Shown here piece by piece: positions 19,042-29,181 of a stretch of DNA of 64,000 nt; the first letter of the stretch is position 1; every line of letters starts with the position of its first letter. Both the position numbers and the translations under genes were made by a program. Source of the stretch: Yponomeuta sedellus (lineage: Eukaryota > Arthropoda > Insecta > Lepidoptera > Yponomeutidae). The notes beneath the pieces were generated by a model. The model worked only from the letters and a program-made list of their open reading frames with translations, searched no databases and was not told the DNA's origin. The stretch is from assembly GCA_934045075.1 (NCBI GenBank), contig OW203747.1, forward strand, positions 13,855,894 through 13,919,893, given 5' to 3'.

Positions 19042-19524
19042 AGCGATATTCAGAAGCTGGCCCAAACATTCATAACATCAGTTGGACAGGATTATCGACC
19101 CGGCAACCAACAGAGCTTAACATACTCGTAACAATCGATAAAAAACAATGTCGTTAGACGGCGCTTTGCTCCGAATTCGACTAACTGCGGTGACTGTTGG
19201 CAAAAAATCGCACGATTCTCACTACAGATATGTAGGTAGGGTCTACTGTGAATTAGATAGGTATTAAAATACAATACGAAAAATATACTCTTGTCAATCA
19301 ATCAATCAATCGGCAACTGCTGGACAGAGGCATCCCTCGAGACAAGCCACTTTTTTCTGTCCCCGTTACAGTGTTTGTTATCGAAATTTCCCCGAAACGG
19401 GACGGATTTTATGATTTATTCAGTACATAGGTCTGATAATAAGTCGTAGGCTAAATTAATATGGCAAAACAACGTTTGCGGGGTCAGTTAGTTCAAATTT
19501 AACTCTGCTTCCTCATATTTAATT

Positions 19525-19915
19525 ATCGTTATCAACCCTTGTATGTCCCCACTGCTGGAGCACGCGTCTCTTCCCGCATCGCAAGAAGGTTAGGTCATGC
19601 AGCATGACTCATATTCCACCACGGGGGCGAAGTCCGGGTTGGTGGAGGATTGTAAGACAGTGGCGGGCCTTACTGTCAGAAGTTATCAAGCCGCCCATAA
19701 GGCCTCTGATATGGCTTAACGACTGCCATTACATGATAGCCGGCACCAACGGCTTAACGTGCCTTGCGAAGCACGGAAGCGCTCGGAAAAATGCCTCTAG
19801 CGGTAGTCATGGTACGGTTACACAACCTGCGCCTGACCGCGCCTGTTGTTGCTCAACTCAAGTGATTGATTCTAATCACTCGGTTCGTCTAGGCCACGAG
19901 CGCTTCATATTTAAT
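19525..19915 (-). repeat. 5S-rRNA-like SINE, near full length
   Basis: On the plus strand it begins TATCAACCCTTGTATGTCCC and ends GTTCGTCTAGGCCACGAGCG. The complement of 19840-19880 reads TCACTTGAGTTGAGCAACAA then GCGCGGTCAGGCGCAGG, the 5S-like head. The longest copy in the window (about 390 bp) and useful as a family reference. Confidence 0.75.
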
Positions 19916-20183
19916 TATATTCTTATTAAATTCTTAACAGATTTTTATTTAACGTGTGGCCTTAATCGTGATAATTAATAATCCTTTTTATCTCTCTCAC
20001 TGTCTTTCTTTGATCAGAATCTTCTTTTCTGAAAGATGTTTTATTTTACAGTATTTGACAATGGATTTGGTTTGTATTGGTGGTATTTGTTAAGTATGTC
20101 GAGTTACATATTGATGCAACTTGGCAAACTTATCAAATACTTAGTTGCCGCTGTGTGCACAACTGTTTTCGGAAATCACTTTT

Positions 20184-20319
20184 AGGGCAGGTTTCTGAAT
20201 AGAGATTTGCCCTAAGTAAATTATTAAGTAACGTACTGTTCACGCTCTTTTCTGATAAATTCGAGGAGACAGCAGTTAACAATTTACTTAGCGAAATTCT
20301 GAAGTCAAAAACTGGCTCT
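20184..20319. repeat. MITE (GGCCAGTTTCTGAATT family)
   Basis: 136 bp with inverted ends AGGGCAGGTTTCTGAATAGA and TGAAGTCAAAAACTGGCTCT; the internal AGTAAATTATTAAGTAACGT and CGAGGAGACAGCAGTTAAC match the copy at 21587-21722. Confidence 0.8.
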
Positions 20320-21030
20320 TTCATTGGGCATTGGGAATTCCCGGTGTGTATTTCATTTGTCTAATTGATCGGGAGCTCCATAATGATACCACGAAGATCA
20401 GAAAGATAAGAGAGTTTCGTAGTAGGTCTCTTATCACATCGCCTATGCTACGTACTTAATGTGGCCACTTAAATCCTATAGTTCTTGTGGCGTATTTCCC
20501 CATCATCCGTACCTTCTTCTCAGCGCACTTAATACTTTATTGCAACCATTTTTGGTAGGACCGTAGTCGGTCTAATCCACAGAAATTCCAAGGTCAATAC
20601 CCACAAAGTCAACCTGGTACAGAATGGGTACAGTTAGACTGAATAGAGTAAAAATCTCAAGGTTTTTCCTGAGGTTTGGCAGTAGGCCGGCCTTGCGAAG
20701 CAAATCAACAAATCAAATTAGCTAATGAGCGACTTCGAGATAAGCCTTTGATAGTGTTATGGCGGTAGATTAGATTTTTATCATGTACTGACTGCGGACG
20801 CAACTGCTTTCGCGGGGGATTTGGTTAAAATAACTTTTTTGTTATGTAGCCTATAAACGTCGCCCTGCAGGGCACAGGACTTGTCTCAGAAAGAGACTGT
20901 GGAGACTATTGACTGAACTTTTTCTGAACTCAGAAGTTCGCTAAATAGTTAACTGTGCAACGGTGCAAACCTCTTTACACCATTTTTATTTCTTTTTTTT
21001 CTATCTATCGTTTTCAAATATTTAAATTAC

Positions 21031-21155
21031 AGTCATCCGAGACCACGGCACCTGTAAAAGTGCCGAAACGTTGGAAAAATGTAATAAACGAGCATAAATC
21101 CGTAAAGAAACAGTTTTAATTATGTCTAGTGCTCGTGTTAACCTTAGAAAATACT
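21031..21155. repeat. 125-bp retroposon nested in inverted-repeat arm, 13-bp TSD
   Basis: Bounded by ATATTTAAATTAC at 21018-21030 and 21156-21168. Contains GAGACCACGGCACCTGTAAA and GTGCCGAAACGTTGG, a phrase also present in variant form near 25990-26045, 40650-40690 and 42690. The right inverted-repeat arm lacks it, so the insertion postdates the arms. Confidence 0.85.
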
Positions 21156-21586
21156 ATATTTAAATTACGTCTCACATTTTTCGATTTGCCTCATTTTTCA
21201 TCACATCATCACTACTACTTTACCCTTCGACCAGATCTGACTATTTTATCTGCTTATCCGTTTTTATGCAGTTTTTCTGTTTTATTATACTAATTATCTA
21301 CAAATAAAACAACACCTTAAGTCGTTCCAATTTCTTATTATTTGTAAAGGATATACAGTGACCGTCAGGTCCGCTGGACAAAATGAGATATAGAAATCAA
21401 ACCATGCGTATTATTTACTACCCATTTGCTACTATTTACTACCAATCATAAAGTATTTGCTACCTTTAAAGTTGAAATGGTGTATATAACTATACACCAT
21501 TTCAACTGTAGTGCTGTCTCTTCGTATTTCTCAGAAAAGAGAGTGACAAAACGTGACAATTGAGTGACAACTCAGAAACAGCCCGT

Positions 21587-21722
21587 AGGGCCGATTACTG
21601 AATTGAAAATTTCACTAAGTAAATACGTAACGTTCGTGACAGAACTTTTCTGAGAAATTTGAAGACACGGCACTACAGTTAACTATTTACTTGACGAAAT
21701 TCTCAATTCAGAAACTGGCCCT
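21587..21722. repeat. MITE (GGCCAGTTTCTGAATT family), reference copy
   Basis: 136 bp with inverted termini of about 38 bp: AGGGCCGATTACTGAATTGA at the left, complement of AGGGCCAGTTTCTGAATTGA at the right. CCGT flanks both sides (21583-21586, 21723-21726), a possible 4-bp target duplication. Confidence 0.85.
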
Positions 21723-21819
21723 CCGTATTTTATAACTGGTTACAAAACTGCGAAAATAAATTCTTCTTTGGTAACTGGTTACAAAACCATGGTTACCAAA
21801 GTGGATGAAGCCAAAAATA

Positions 21820-22130
21820 TATTTATGGTCTGGCGGAAGACCAGCGTTACGGGTCTTAGCCGTAACAAATGCTGAGTTCAGACTCCTTTTTTAAAGCCAT
21901 AACACACATCGTCATTCCCACTTTAAACTAAACTTCGTTTCATTTATCTACATTTCTAGTTATAAGTAAGTTTGTAATAATGTTTTATGTGCATGTTTAA
22001 TTTTAACTCACAAAACGTAGTTTTACTGTGAGCACCATGCTTTTACTAAACTTTTGTTGTTGTGTTGTGTGTGTCTTGTCTTTGGAATAAACCTTTTCTA
22101 TTATATTTTATATTATGAAACAAAATCTCT
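21820..22130 (+). mobile_element. LINE 3'-UTR-like fragment
   Basis: Contains GACCAGCGTTACGGGTCTTA, AAATGCTGAGTTCAGACTCC and ends TTTGGAATAAACCTTTTCTA (polyadenylation-like AATAAA). Similar in pattern to 55333-55545 and to the insertion at 4457-5002. Confidence 0.55.
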
Positions 22131-23103
22131 GCTTCTTCTTTCCATTAATTTATTGATATACGAATAACAATGAACGAACTAAATCTAACAAGATTTTTCT
22201 TATTAGTTTACGTACTTTTTGAGACCCGTAAATTCCTTTAAAATTTATTATGAAGATTTAATTTATCGTGATTTGTTCTATACGTCATGTATGGTATATA
22301 TACATTTTAACTCAATTAAGGCATTTTCCCAATTATCGCGATTCGGTCGCGAAGCTCACAGGTAGGAAAAACGTACCTAATTAATTTAACTCGATAAATT
22401 CTACCGTGTTTTACAATCACACCGTTCGAGCAAACGTGTAATAATTATGTAGAACTAAACTAAGAATGGCTTGCGAATTTTGAGGATAAGTACTTTGATT
22501 TGCTTCCGTGAATTTTAGCTCGATGACATCATTGTTGGTCGAAAAGTAGGTACGTCTGTGCTGCACAAAAACTGTTATGTAAGTAAAGTCAATGTCCAGC
22601 CATTTAAATAAGAAAATATGCCGCAAATCAGTACAAAACACAAGGCTTGAAATGCTGTATATCCTTTACAAATAATAAGAACTGGAACGACTTCAGGTGT
22701 TGTTTTATTTATAGATTAGTAGTATAATAAAACAGAAAAACTAGATAAAAACGAATAAGCAGGTAAAATAGTCAGATCTGGTCGAAGGGTGAATGATGAA
22801 AAATGAGGGAAATCGAAAAATGTGTGAGGTAAATTAAATATTTGAAAATGATAAGATAGAAAAAGAAATAAAAATGGTGTAACAAAGAGGTTTGCACCGT
22901 TACGGGCTTATCTTTTTATTCTGGAAGCTCTTACTCTTAAGGCAGAAATCATAATTTTAACGTAAAGAATGTACATTCTGTTTGTTGAATGTTACCGAAC
23001 AATGATGATGACGGTGATAAAAGCGAGCAAAATTGTTAAGGAACCACTTTTATAGTATTTTATTACAAAACCGCTAAAAAAATTATTACACAAACCTAAA
23101 AAT

Positions 23104-23626
23104 AAAAAAACCGGCCAAGTGCGAGTCAGACTCGCGCACCGAGGGTTCCGTACAAACCTGTATTATAGACCTGAGTATTTGGTATGAATTTCAATTTAAT
23201 ACCTCTACGCGTTTATGAGGAAATGGGTAGTAAGTTTAAAATTATTAAAAAAATATATATTATGTGATGTAACTAAAAATTTATGGTTTTCGTTATTTTT
23301 CCTTTATCTATGCTATAAGACGTTGCTTCGTACCAAATTTCAAGATTCTGAGTTCACGGGAAGCACCCTGTAGGTTTTGATTCCCTTGCAAGTGTCGAAG
23401 ATTTGCGGCATAAACGGCTGTATCTTTTGATTGCGTTGGCTTAGAAGTTTGATTTTTTCACAGCTTCAAGGGACAATAGACCTGAGTAATTGATATAAAT
23501 TTCAGCTTCATACCTCCACGCGTTCCTGAGAAAAAGGGTCTTGACAGACGGACGGACGGACAGACGGACAACAAAGTGATCCTATAAGGGTTCCGTTTTT
23601 TCCTTTTGAGGTACGGAACCCTAATA
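23104..23626. repeat. dispersed repeat (GAGGGTTCCGTAC ends)
   Basis: About 520 bp, opening CCGGCCAAGTGCGAGTCAGA and GAGGGTTCCGTACAAACC and closing GACGGACAACAAAGTGATCC, GAGGTACGGAACCCTAATAA. The ends are short inverted repeats (GGGTTCCGTAC / GTACGGAACCC). Known to me as a very common insect interspersed repeat; class uncertain. Two small relics lie at 6675-6712 and 7318-7350. Confidence 0.7.
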
Positions 23627-24211
23627 ATAATAATAAATACAATACAGAAATAAATAGCTAAATACATATAAATAATATGAAAGTGAACGTATTATATAAA
23701 TTTTACAGACCAAACTAGATGACTTAACTTATATTACCATCGTAATCATACCATTTCAAGTGAAATACACGCGAAAAAGTGAATAAATTCTCTCAAAATA
23801 TGTCGAAGGTTTTCAGAGTTTCAAATTTTGTGCAAAACTTTGCACTCAACTTTGTACTGCTTTTTGATACACTTTTTCTAGTTCTTTTAGATAAACCTTT
23901 AGCTTATGAGAAGGGAAATTTCACCACGATTACAAAACTCTTTACGAAACTGAAATCAGACGTATATTAGAAAAGTTATTATACTTTTAGTGAATCACGG
24001 GAAACGCCGCCGTGTTCCCGCGATTTTCCCAGTAATTAGTGGGTGTGCTAATTGCAATCTCATAATAATTTACAGGTTAAAACTAAAATCATAGTAATGC
24101 AGCCTATATACGTCCCACTGCAGGTAAAAGACCTTCTCACAGAGAGTATGGGCTTAATCGCCACGCGTGCCCACCGCGGTTTGGCGATTCCAACTATAAG
24201 ACAATTAACAT

Positions 24212-24405
24212 AACATTTACATACAGGCGTATACATTCTCGCCCCACACTAGGATACCCTGTGTCTTGGGAACCAGAAACAACGACATCACAAACATGTA
24301 AACATCCAAGACCTGGGGTTATTTTTTGTCCCAACCGGGGTACGAACCCGAGACCTCTCTCAAGGTAAGCAGATGCGCTAGCGCTGCGCCACAGAGGTCG
24401 TCATG
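24212..24405 (-). repeat. tRNA-like SINE family B
   Basis: Minus strand. The head (24340-24403 on the plus strand: ACGAACCCGAGACCTCTCTC, GCGCTAGCGCTGCGCCACAG) is tRNA-like; the body includes CATGTAAACATCCAAGACCT and CGCCCCACACTAGGATACCC. Confidence 0.8.
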
Positions 24406-25755
24406 TCATTATTCAGCAAGAACTTGCTAAGTCATCTAGTAACTTCTCAAGGGTAATAAAACGTGATAAACATTCAGTTAATAGACAATTCTACATTTTA
24501 CGCGGTTTATAAATAGGTTTCGCATCATACCACGCACAGAGGCACAATCTAGGCTCATTAGCATAACAGGCACATCTCGACAATGAGTTGAACCTGCACC
24601 TAATGCCAGTATGACCTGTGTGAACCCAGCAACTACGCCGACCGTGAAGCCTACGTAATCAGAAAGCAATTCTCGCAGCCTTGCTATACACATTGGTATT
24701 TCATGGAAATCTCTAGTTTAACTGAGTTTAAGTTAAAACATAAAACAATATAGTCCTAGAGCTGCGGCACATTTTTACCGAGAAGCTGCATTTAATGATG
24801 GAATCAAGCCGTCTTGCCAGTGCTAGTAGGGGCAAATAAGCAATTTGACCCACAGCAGCACAAGTTTCACCTCATCATAAAATGCAGCCTTTTTTTCATA
24901 GCTGCTAAGACTAATATACCTTATATTTTGTTATTTGTTGTCGATGGTTCTCCTTAATGTAAATAAATAAATGTACGATGCGAGAATGTTGAATTAATGA
25001 ACAAATAATTAAATAAAATTAATTAATAAAGAAACAAACAAATAATTTAAATGCGTCTAACAATGACATCCTCAGGCGGCAGTCCTAGGTTTGTGCGAAC
25101 TACGATTTTAGCTAATCTGTTTGTGTCCCACTGCTGGGCAAAGGCCCCTCCTGACATTGTTTCATTTTCAGACGAAGACCAGATATGAGCAGGATAGGTG
25201 GGCATAGCTCAGGTTCCTTTACTACAATAATAAGAGTAATTCCATTAGTACAATTAGTTCATCTGAGACCCCACACTAAGCAAGCTTGTATTGTGGGTAC
25301 CAAAAGTAGATTTACAATTTAATTATTTCACAAAGGCATGGCAGACTTATAAACGAAATCGAATGACATACATATTACAATTGACAATTAAATAACAAGT
25401 CAGTGGTTTCAACATAAAATTTAGGTTCAGGAGGTGATGATGCTTGTAATTTCCAATGTGGTAAAAACACTGCGGAAATTGTGTAAAACACAATAAACAT
25501 ATGTTCATGATGAGTACTTAAAGATTCTATTCTAAGATCGTGGTCAAGGAATACTTAAGCAGTGCCACAGAGCGATCTGTTCTTTAAATCCATGGCAATA
25601 AAATCTAATTTAGATCACCAAATGGCTTTGGGGAATGTTCTTTGAATCATCATTCATTAGCAAGTGGGAGTAATAAATGGGTTCTTATCTTGCAAGTGAA
25701 TAAAAATAAACAGAAGTCCAACCCCTTTTTCAGAAAAAGTAAGTAGATTACCATA

Positions 25756-25851
25756 ATTATACTCTTTTTTTTTAATGCACTAACCCGTGCTAAGGAGAAT
25801 TAATTTTTTTTATTATTTTTATTAAATTTTTTTAGCCTCTAAATAGGTTTT
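25756..25851. repeat. mini foldback of SINE family A, 12-bp TSD
   Basis: Flanked by TAGATTACCATA at 25744-25755 and 25852-25863. Inside, the complement of the family tail (AATGCACTAACCCGTGCTAA) is followed by a T-rich centre and the direct tail TTAGCCTCTAAATAGG, with the tRNA-like region absent. It is the shortest foldback in the window. Confidence 0.78.
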
Positions 25852-26623
25852 TAGATTACCATAGTTTGGGACCAGGTCAAGTGATTGTGTTGTGCGGATG
25901 TTATTCTTATAAGTTAATTAAAGTGTGTAAATAGAACAGTTCCATAATAAAAACTGTTTTACACGGATTTTACTCGTTTATTTTAAATTTTTACAATTTT
26001 CAGACGTTTTGGCACTTTTTCAAATGCCGTGGTCTCGGAAGACTGAGGTGACAGGCGTCTTTTTGAAAGCATTAACTGTTAGTTTACTACCCTCCGCAAA
26101 AATTACAAAAGTAAATTATGAAGTTACGTTCCAAAATAGGCAAACCAATAATAATAAAAAGAAGTTAAAATAAAATCCATAAACCAATTATTTTACATGA
26201 ACTCGTGGCAAATTCATGGAATCCAGTAAAAATCTTTATGTTGCAACATTGTTGGTTATGTTGCAACCAATGCATGCATTCTAAAATTGATTAATTCCTT
26301 TTCTTATGTTTTGAAATGTTAATAATATATTTGAATTTATTTATCTTCTTCTTCTGAACTTTAATTGTCTTCAGTTGTAGTTTTATTTAAATAAAAATCG
26401 AATGGGTATTTTTATAAGGATAAACAATTATATTTGCGGGTGAGGGTATACATTTGTGATGGCATTAATTTATGTCAGATATTAGTGAATCAATGCGGCA
26501 AAAACCATTCAAGGTGTTTATGGATATTCATGTAATCTATTGATATTTTTATTATAATTTGATAGTAATTATCTTTCTTTTTATTATTATGACCATCCTC
26601 TGCTTGATAAAGTGTTAATTACT

Positions 26624-27012
26624 AAGAGCCAGTTTCTGAATTGAGAATTTCATGAAGTAAAATACTGCTTGAAACTACAAACGACCTCATCAAATAATAA
26701 CCCACACAAGAACTTTCTCTCCAATAGAGTAGTTAAAGAATGGAACAAACTCCCTGAAGAAATAGTGACAGCCACAAGCATTAATATGTTTAAAAACAAA
26801 CTGGATAAATATCTAAAGGAAACAAAACAGACAAGGAGTTAAACACAAATGTACATCTGGATACAGGCTTCACCAGTTCTATAAATGCCTGCCTGAATTT
26901 AAAATAATAATAATAAATTTTAAGTTACATTTTGTCCCACTCTTTTTTGAGTGAAGAGACAACACTACAGTTAACTTTTACTTGGTGAAATTCTCAATTC
27001 AGAAATTGGCCC
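26624..27012. repeat. MITE (GGCCAGTTTCTGAATT family) interrupted by LINE fragment
   Basis: Left terminus AGAGCCAGTTTCTGAATTGA (26624) and right terminus TCTCAATTCAGAAATTGGCC (ending 27012), with the family's internal GAAGAGACAACACTACAG at 26955. Between about 26665 and 26940 sits an unrelated LINE fragment. Confidence 0.75.
26672..26840 (+). pseudogene. LINE reverse-transcriptase C-terminal fragment
   Basis: The plus strand encodes NPHKNFLSNRVVKEWNKLPE, then EIVTATSINMFKNKLDKYLK. This is the conserved segment that follows the RT domain in CR1/jockey-type LINEs and in the copy at 30094-30417. A short, 5'-truncated relic followed by AATAATAATAAA. Confidence 0.75.
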
Positions 27013-27841
27013 ATTGATTGGCCGAGGGAGTTTGAATGGGAGTTTGTGTTATTTTTAAAGCTTTTATTTGACAAGCAATGTTTCCATGTATTACATGTAG
27101 CTTGTTCGTATCTAAACTTGCGGAAGAGGCTTTTTTTTATTTAGAGATAAGTAAGCTACAAGGTAGCTCGTTATAACTGTATTTCTTATTTAGAAGAAAT
27201 AGTTATATTGATATTGAATGAATATTGATCAAAGAAACATAAAACAATCCAATTAGATAAACACAAAGCAAAGGAACCTAATTATAGCCAGCATCTCCAC
27301 AAACAAAGTACTTGAAACTACAGGAATATCTGTAAAACTACATACAAACATACATACTGAAGTCAATGTTTGTTTAACACCCATCACCAAAGCAAAATTA
27401 ACAGAGCCCACAGTCAGAGTTGAAACATAAACAAGGCTCCAAAGGGTCGGGTAAACACACAGATGCAACCAGCGTACTACGTCAATCTAAAAATATAACA
27501 ATGTATGGTCGGGAAGCCCTACCAAACGCCATCACTTTAATTACATCACTAGGACTGCCTGGGGTCAAGGAACCGCAGTGATATCATCGCTTCCTGCTCC
27601 CAACCCGCACAGCAACGATAATTGCCGCCGAATAAACACCAATCAGCCTTGAAAAAATCTCAAATACGGATTCTAAAGGCATATTTTACTCACTGTATCG
27701 AAGAAACGATGATTAAATATTCACAGACATTTCAGCGCGACCCACTTATTGTGTCCACGGAAACCAAAATAGTCTTTGAGTCACACGTTCTTAATTCACC
27801 AATGACAAAATCTTTCTCTACAAATCGTTTATTTTGTACGT

Positions 27842-28068
27842 AAAATGGCTTTAGCACGGAAAAAAATTTCAGTCCATTTTTGACGTTTTGTCGAATTGGT
27901 TTTTTTTTTTAAAGACTTTGGCCTGGATGCAAGTCCTTTGGTGACATTGGTGTTGCCAGACTTGCTAGCACAGTTTTCGTGGATTTTTTTTACAGTCGTA
28001 GAACGTTTCTTAGCTTGTGTTGACGGTGTGCCTACAACTTTGCCGATGACTTTGAAACGCAGTTATGT
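27842..28068 (-). other. unrecognised lysine-rich open segment
   Basis: Minus strand; open from just after a TAA near 28070 to a TAA at about 27840, roughly 75 codons without a Met near its start. The translation is very basic (STQAKKRSTTVKKIHENCAS, LASRPKSLKKKTNSTKRQK, then FFRAKAILRTK). It could be the last exon of an unknown gene, a processed pseudogene or chance; A-rich stretches inflate Lys. I do not recognise it. Confidence 0.25.
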
Positions 28069-28138
28069 TCACAGAGTACTAGAATGTCAAAGTTGACATT
28101 CATGATTTGACAGCAAGAAAAACCTGAAACGTCAGAAA

Positions 28139-28230
28139 TTGGAAATGGCCTCCGTGGCAGCATGGTCAAGACCTTAGCCGGTTCCTTCCGGGACGAACTA
28201 AAAAAAAAAAAAAAAATGGAAATGGCCTCT
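28139..28230 (+). repeat. short poly(A) retroposon with about 13-bp TSD
   Basis: A body of about 65 bp (GTGGCAGCATGGTCAAGACC, GGTTCCTTCCGGGACGAACT) ends in a run of about 17 A and is flanked by TTGGAAATGGCCTC / ATGGAAATGGCCTC. The structure is that of a truncated pol III-type retroposon. Confidence 0.7.
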
Positions 28231-28961
28231 TCGGTGGTCGTCTGAATTTCAAATTATTTCCAAACAAAATGAAGTGATTTCCTTATTGTTTACAAGTTGA
28301 TTCCGTAATATTTATTCAATAAAATTTAGTTTTACATCTACCTTATTAGTTAGTACGATTGTGGTTGATTTCTTGCAAGGACCGGTAGAGGTTATGAAAT
28401 AGGAGAATATTCTCAAAACATTGGTATTGGTTATGTCCTGCTGTTTACAGCTAAACATCATAATTACGTAAACAATGTCGAGAATACTGCACAACCGTAT
28501 GAGGTAACTCTCTTCCATTATATTATTATTAAAATTCTTAAATTAAAAATTACAACAGCATTATCTTTCAGTAGTAGTTATAATGTTATCTGCTTTTATT
28601 CTAATAAACACCACAAGCTTTTCCTAAAGCTTTTATTTTTCATATCGCCAATGTTACCCAATATATGTAGTTTTATTGAATTTTGGTTCCGAAAAAGAAT
28701 TTATAACAGGACTTTGAACTAAATTAGGTTTGTTACGCTTTATTGCACAAAAATTAAGGTCCAAAAAAAGACTTATAACAGGTCAGCCTAAGAGAGATTC
28801 TAATAACAGAACAGAGATTAGGAGATAGCAAATAAAGCTAAGCAAGAAATAAACAAATCTAAAATCACCTATTTGAAGTTTGATATTAAATTTATTTTTG
28901 CTATAGCTATAAATAGCTACTTCTTAATATACACTTATTGTACATTTTGGTATCCCACCAG

Positions 28962-29181
28962 ATCATCCATAAAGAAATCAGCTTGGTCATGTGTGGACAA
29001 GCGAGCGGTAGCTTTCTCAATATGGACAGGACGGTCCATGTTGCTGCGCAAACCTATAGACACAAGCCGTGTGCCGCACAGGCAATATGGTATGCTGATT
29101 GCCCGTGCAGTCAGGGGTGTGCTGAAGATCAGATATCTTGTCCTGGGAGGCGCTTTAGGTGGTGGTATGACACTGAATAAG
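28962..29181 (+). CDS. Opa1: OPA1 exon: presequence and transmembrane segment
   Basis: Acceptor TATCCCACCAG|A; the frame passes Arg/Lys/Ser-rich sequence ([20 protein letters not shown]) typical of a mitochondrial targeting sequence, then [20 protein letters not shown], the single membrane anchor of OPA1 with its glycine patch, ending TLNK. The donor is AATAAG|GTTGGT, a weak GTTGGT form. The join to [11 protein letters not shown] is exact for the family. The 5' boundary is less certain than the 3'. Confidence 0.85.

Larger units (their letters stand above)
18428..19064. repeat. MITE (GGCCAGTTTCTGAATT family) split by two SINE insertions
   Basis: The left end GGTCAGTTTCTGAATTAAGA and right end ATATTCAGAAGCTGGCCC match the inverted termini of this MITE (compare 21587-21722 and 20184-20319). 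The element is interrupted by family-A SINEs at 18539-18887 and 18914-19041, each with its own target-site duplication. Removing both gives a MITE of about 135 bp. Confidence 0.8.
20958..22902. mobile_element. 1.95 kb element with about 250-bp terminal inverted repeats
   Basis: The left arm (20958-21358) and right arm (22654-22902) are reverse complements: CAACGGTGCAAACCTCTTTA at the outer left against TTTGCACCGTTACG at the outer right, and TAAAGGATATACAG at the inner ends. The left arm carries a 125-bp insertion (21031-21155). The interior contains a nested MITE and a LINE-like 3' segment and no transposase that I recognise. Probably a non-autonomous DNA transposon. Confidence 0.82.
15531..28961. 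other. intergenic region between EHBP1 and OPA1
   Basis: 13.4 kb of mostly transposon-derived sequence separating two divergently transcribed genes. Individual elements are listed separately. The stretches 19070-19520, 19920-20180, 20320-20950, 23630-24210, 24410-25740, 26060-26620 and 27015-27840 contain no element or gene I can name. The first OPA1 exon (with the initiator ATG) should lie somewhere here, but I could not identify it. Confidence 0.6.
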
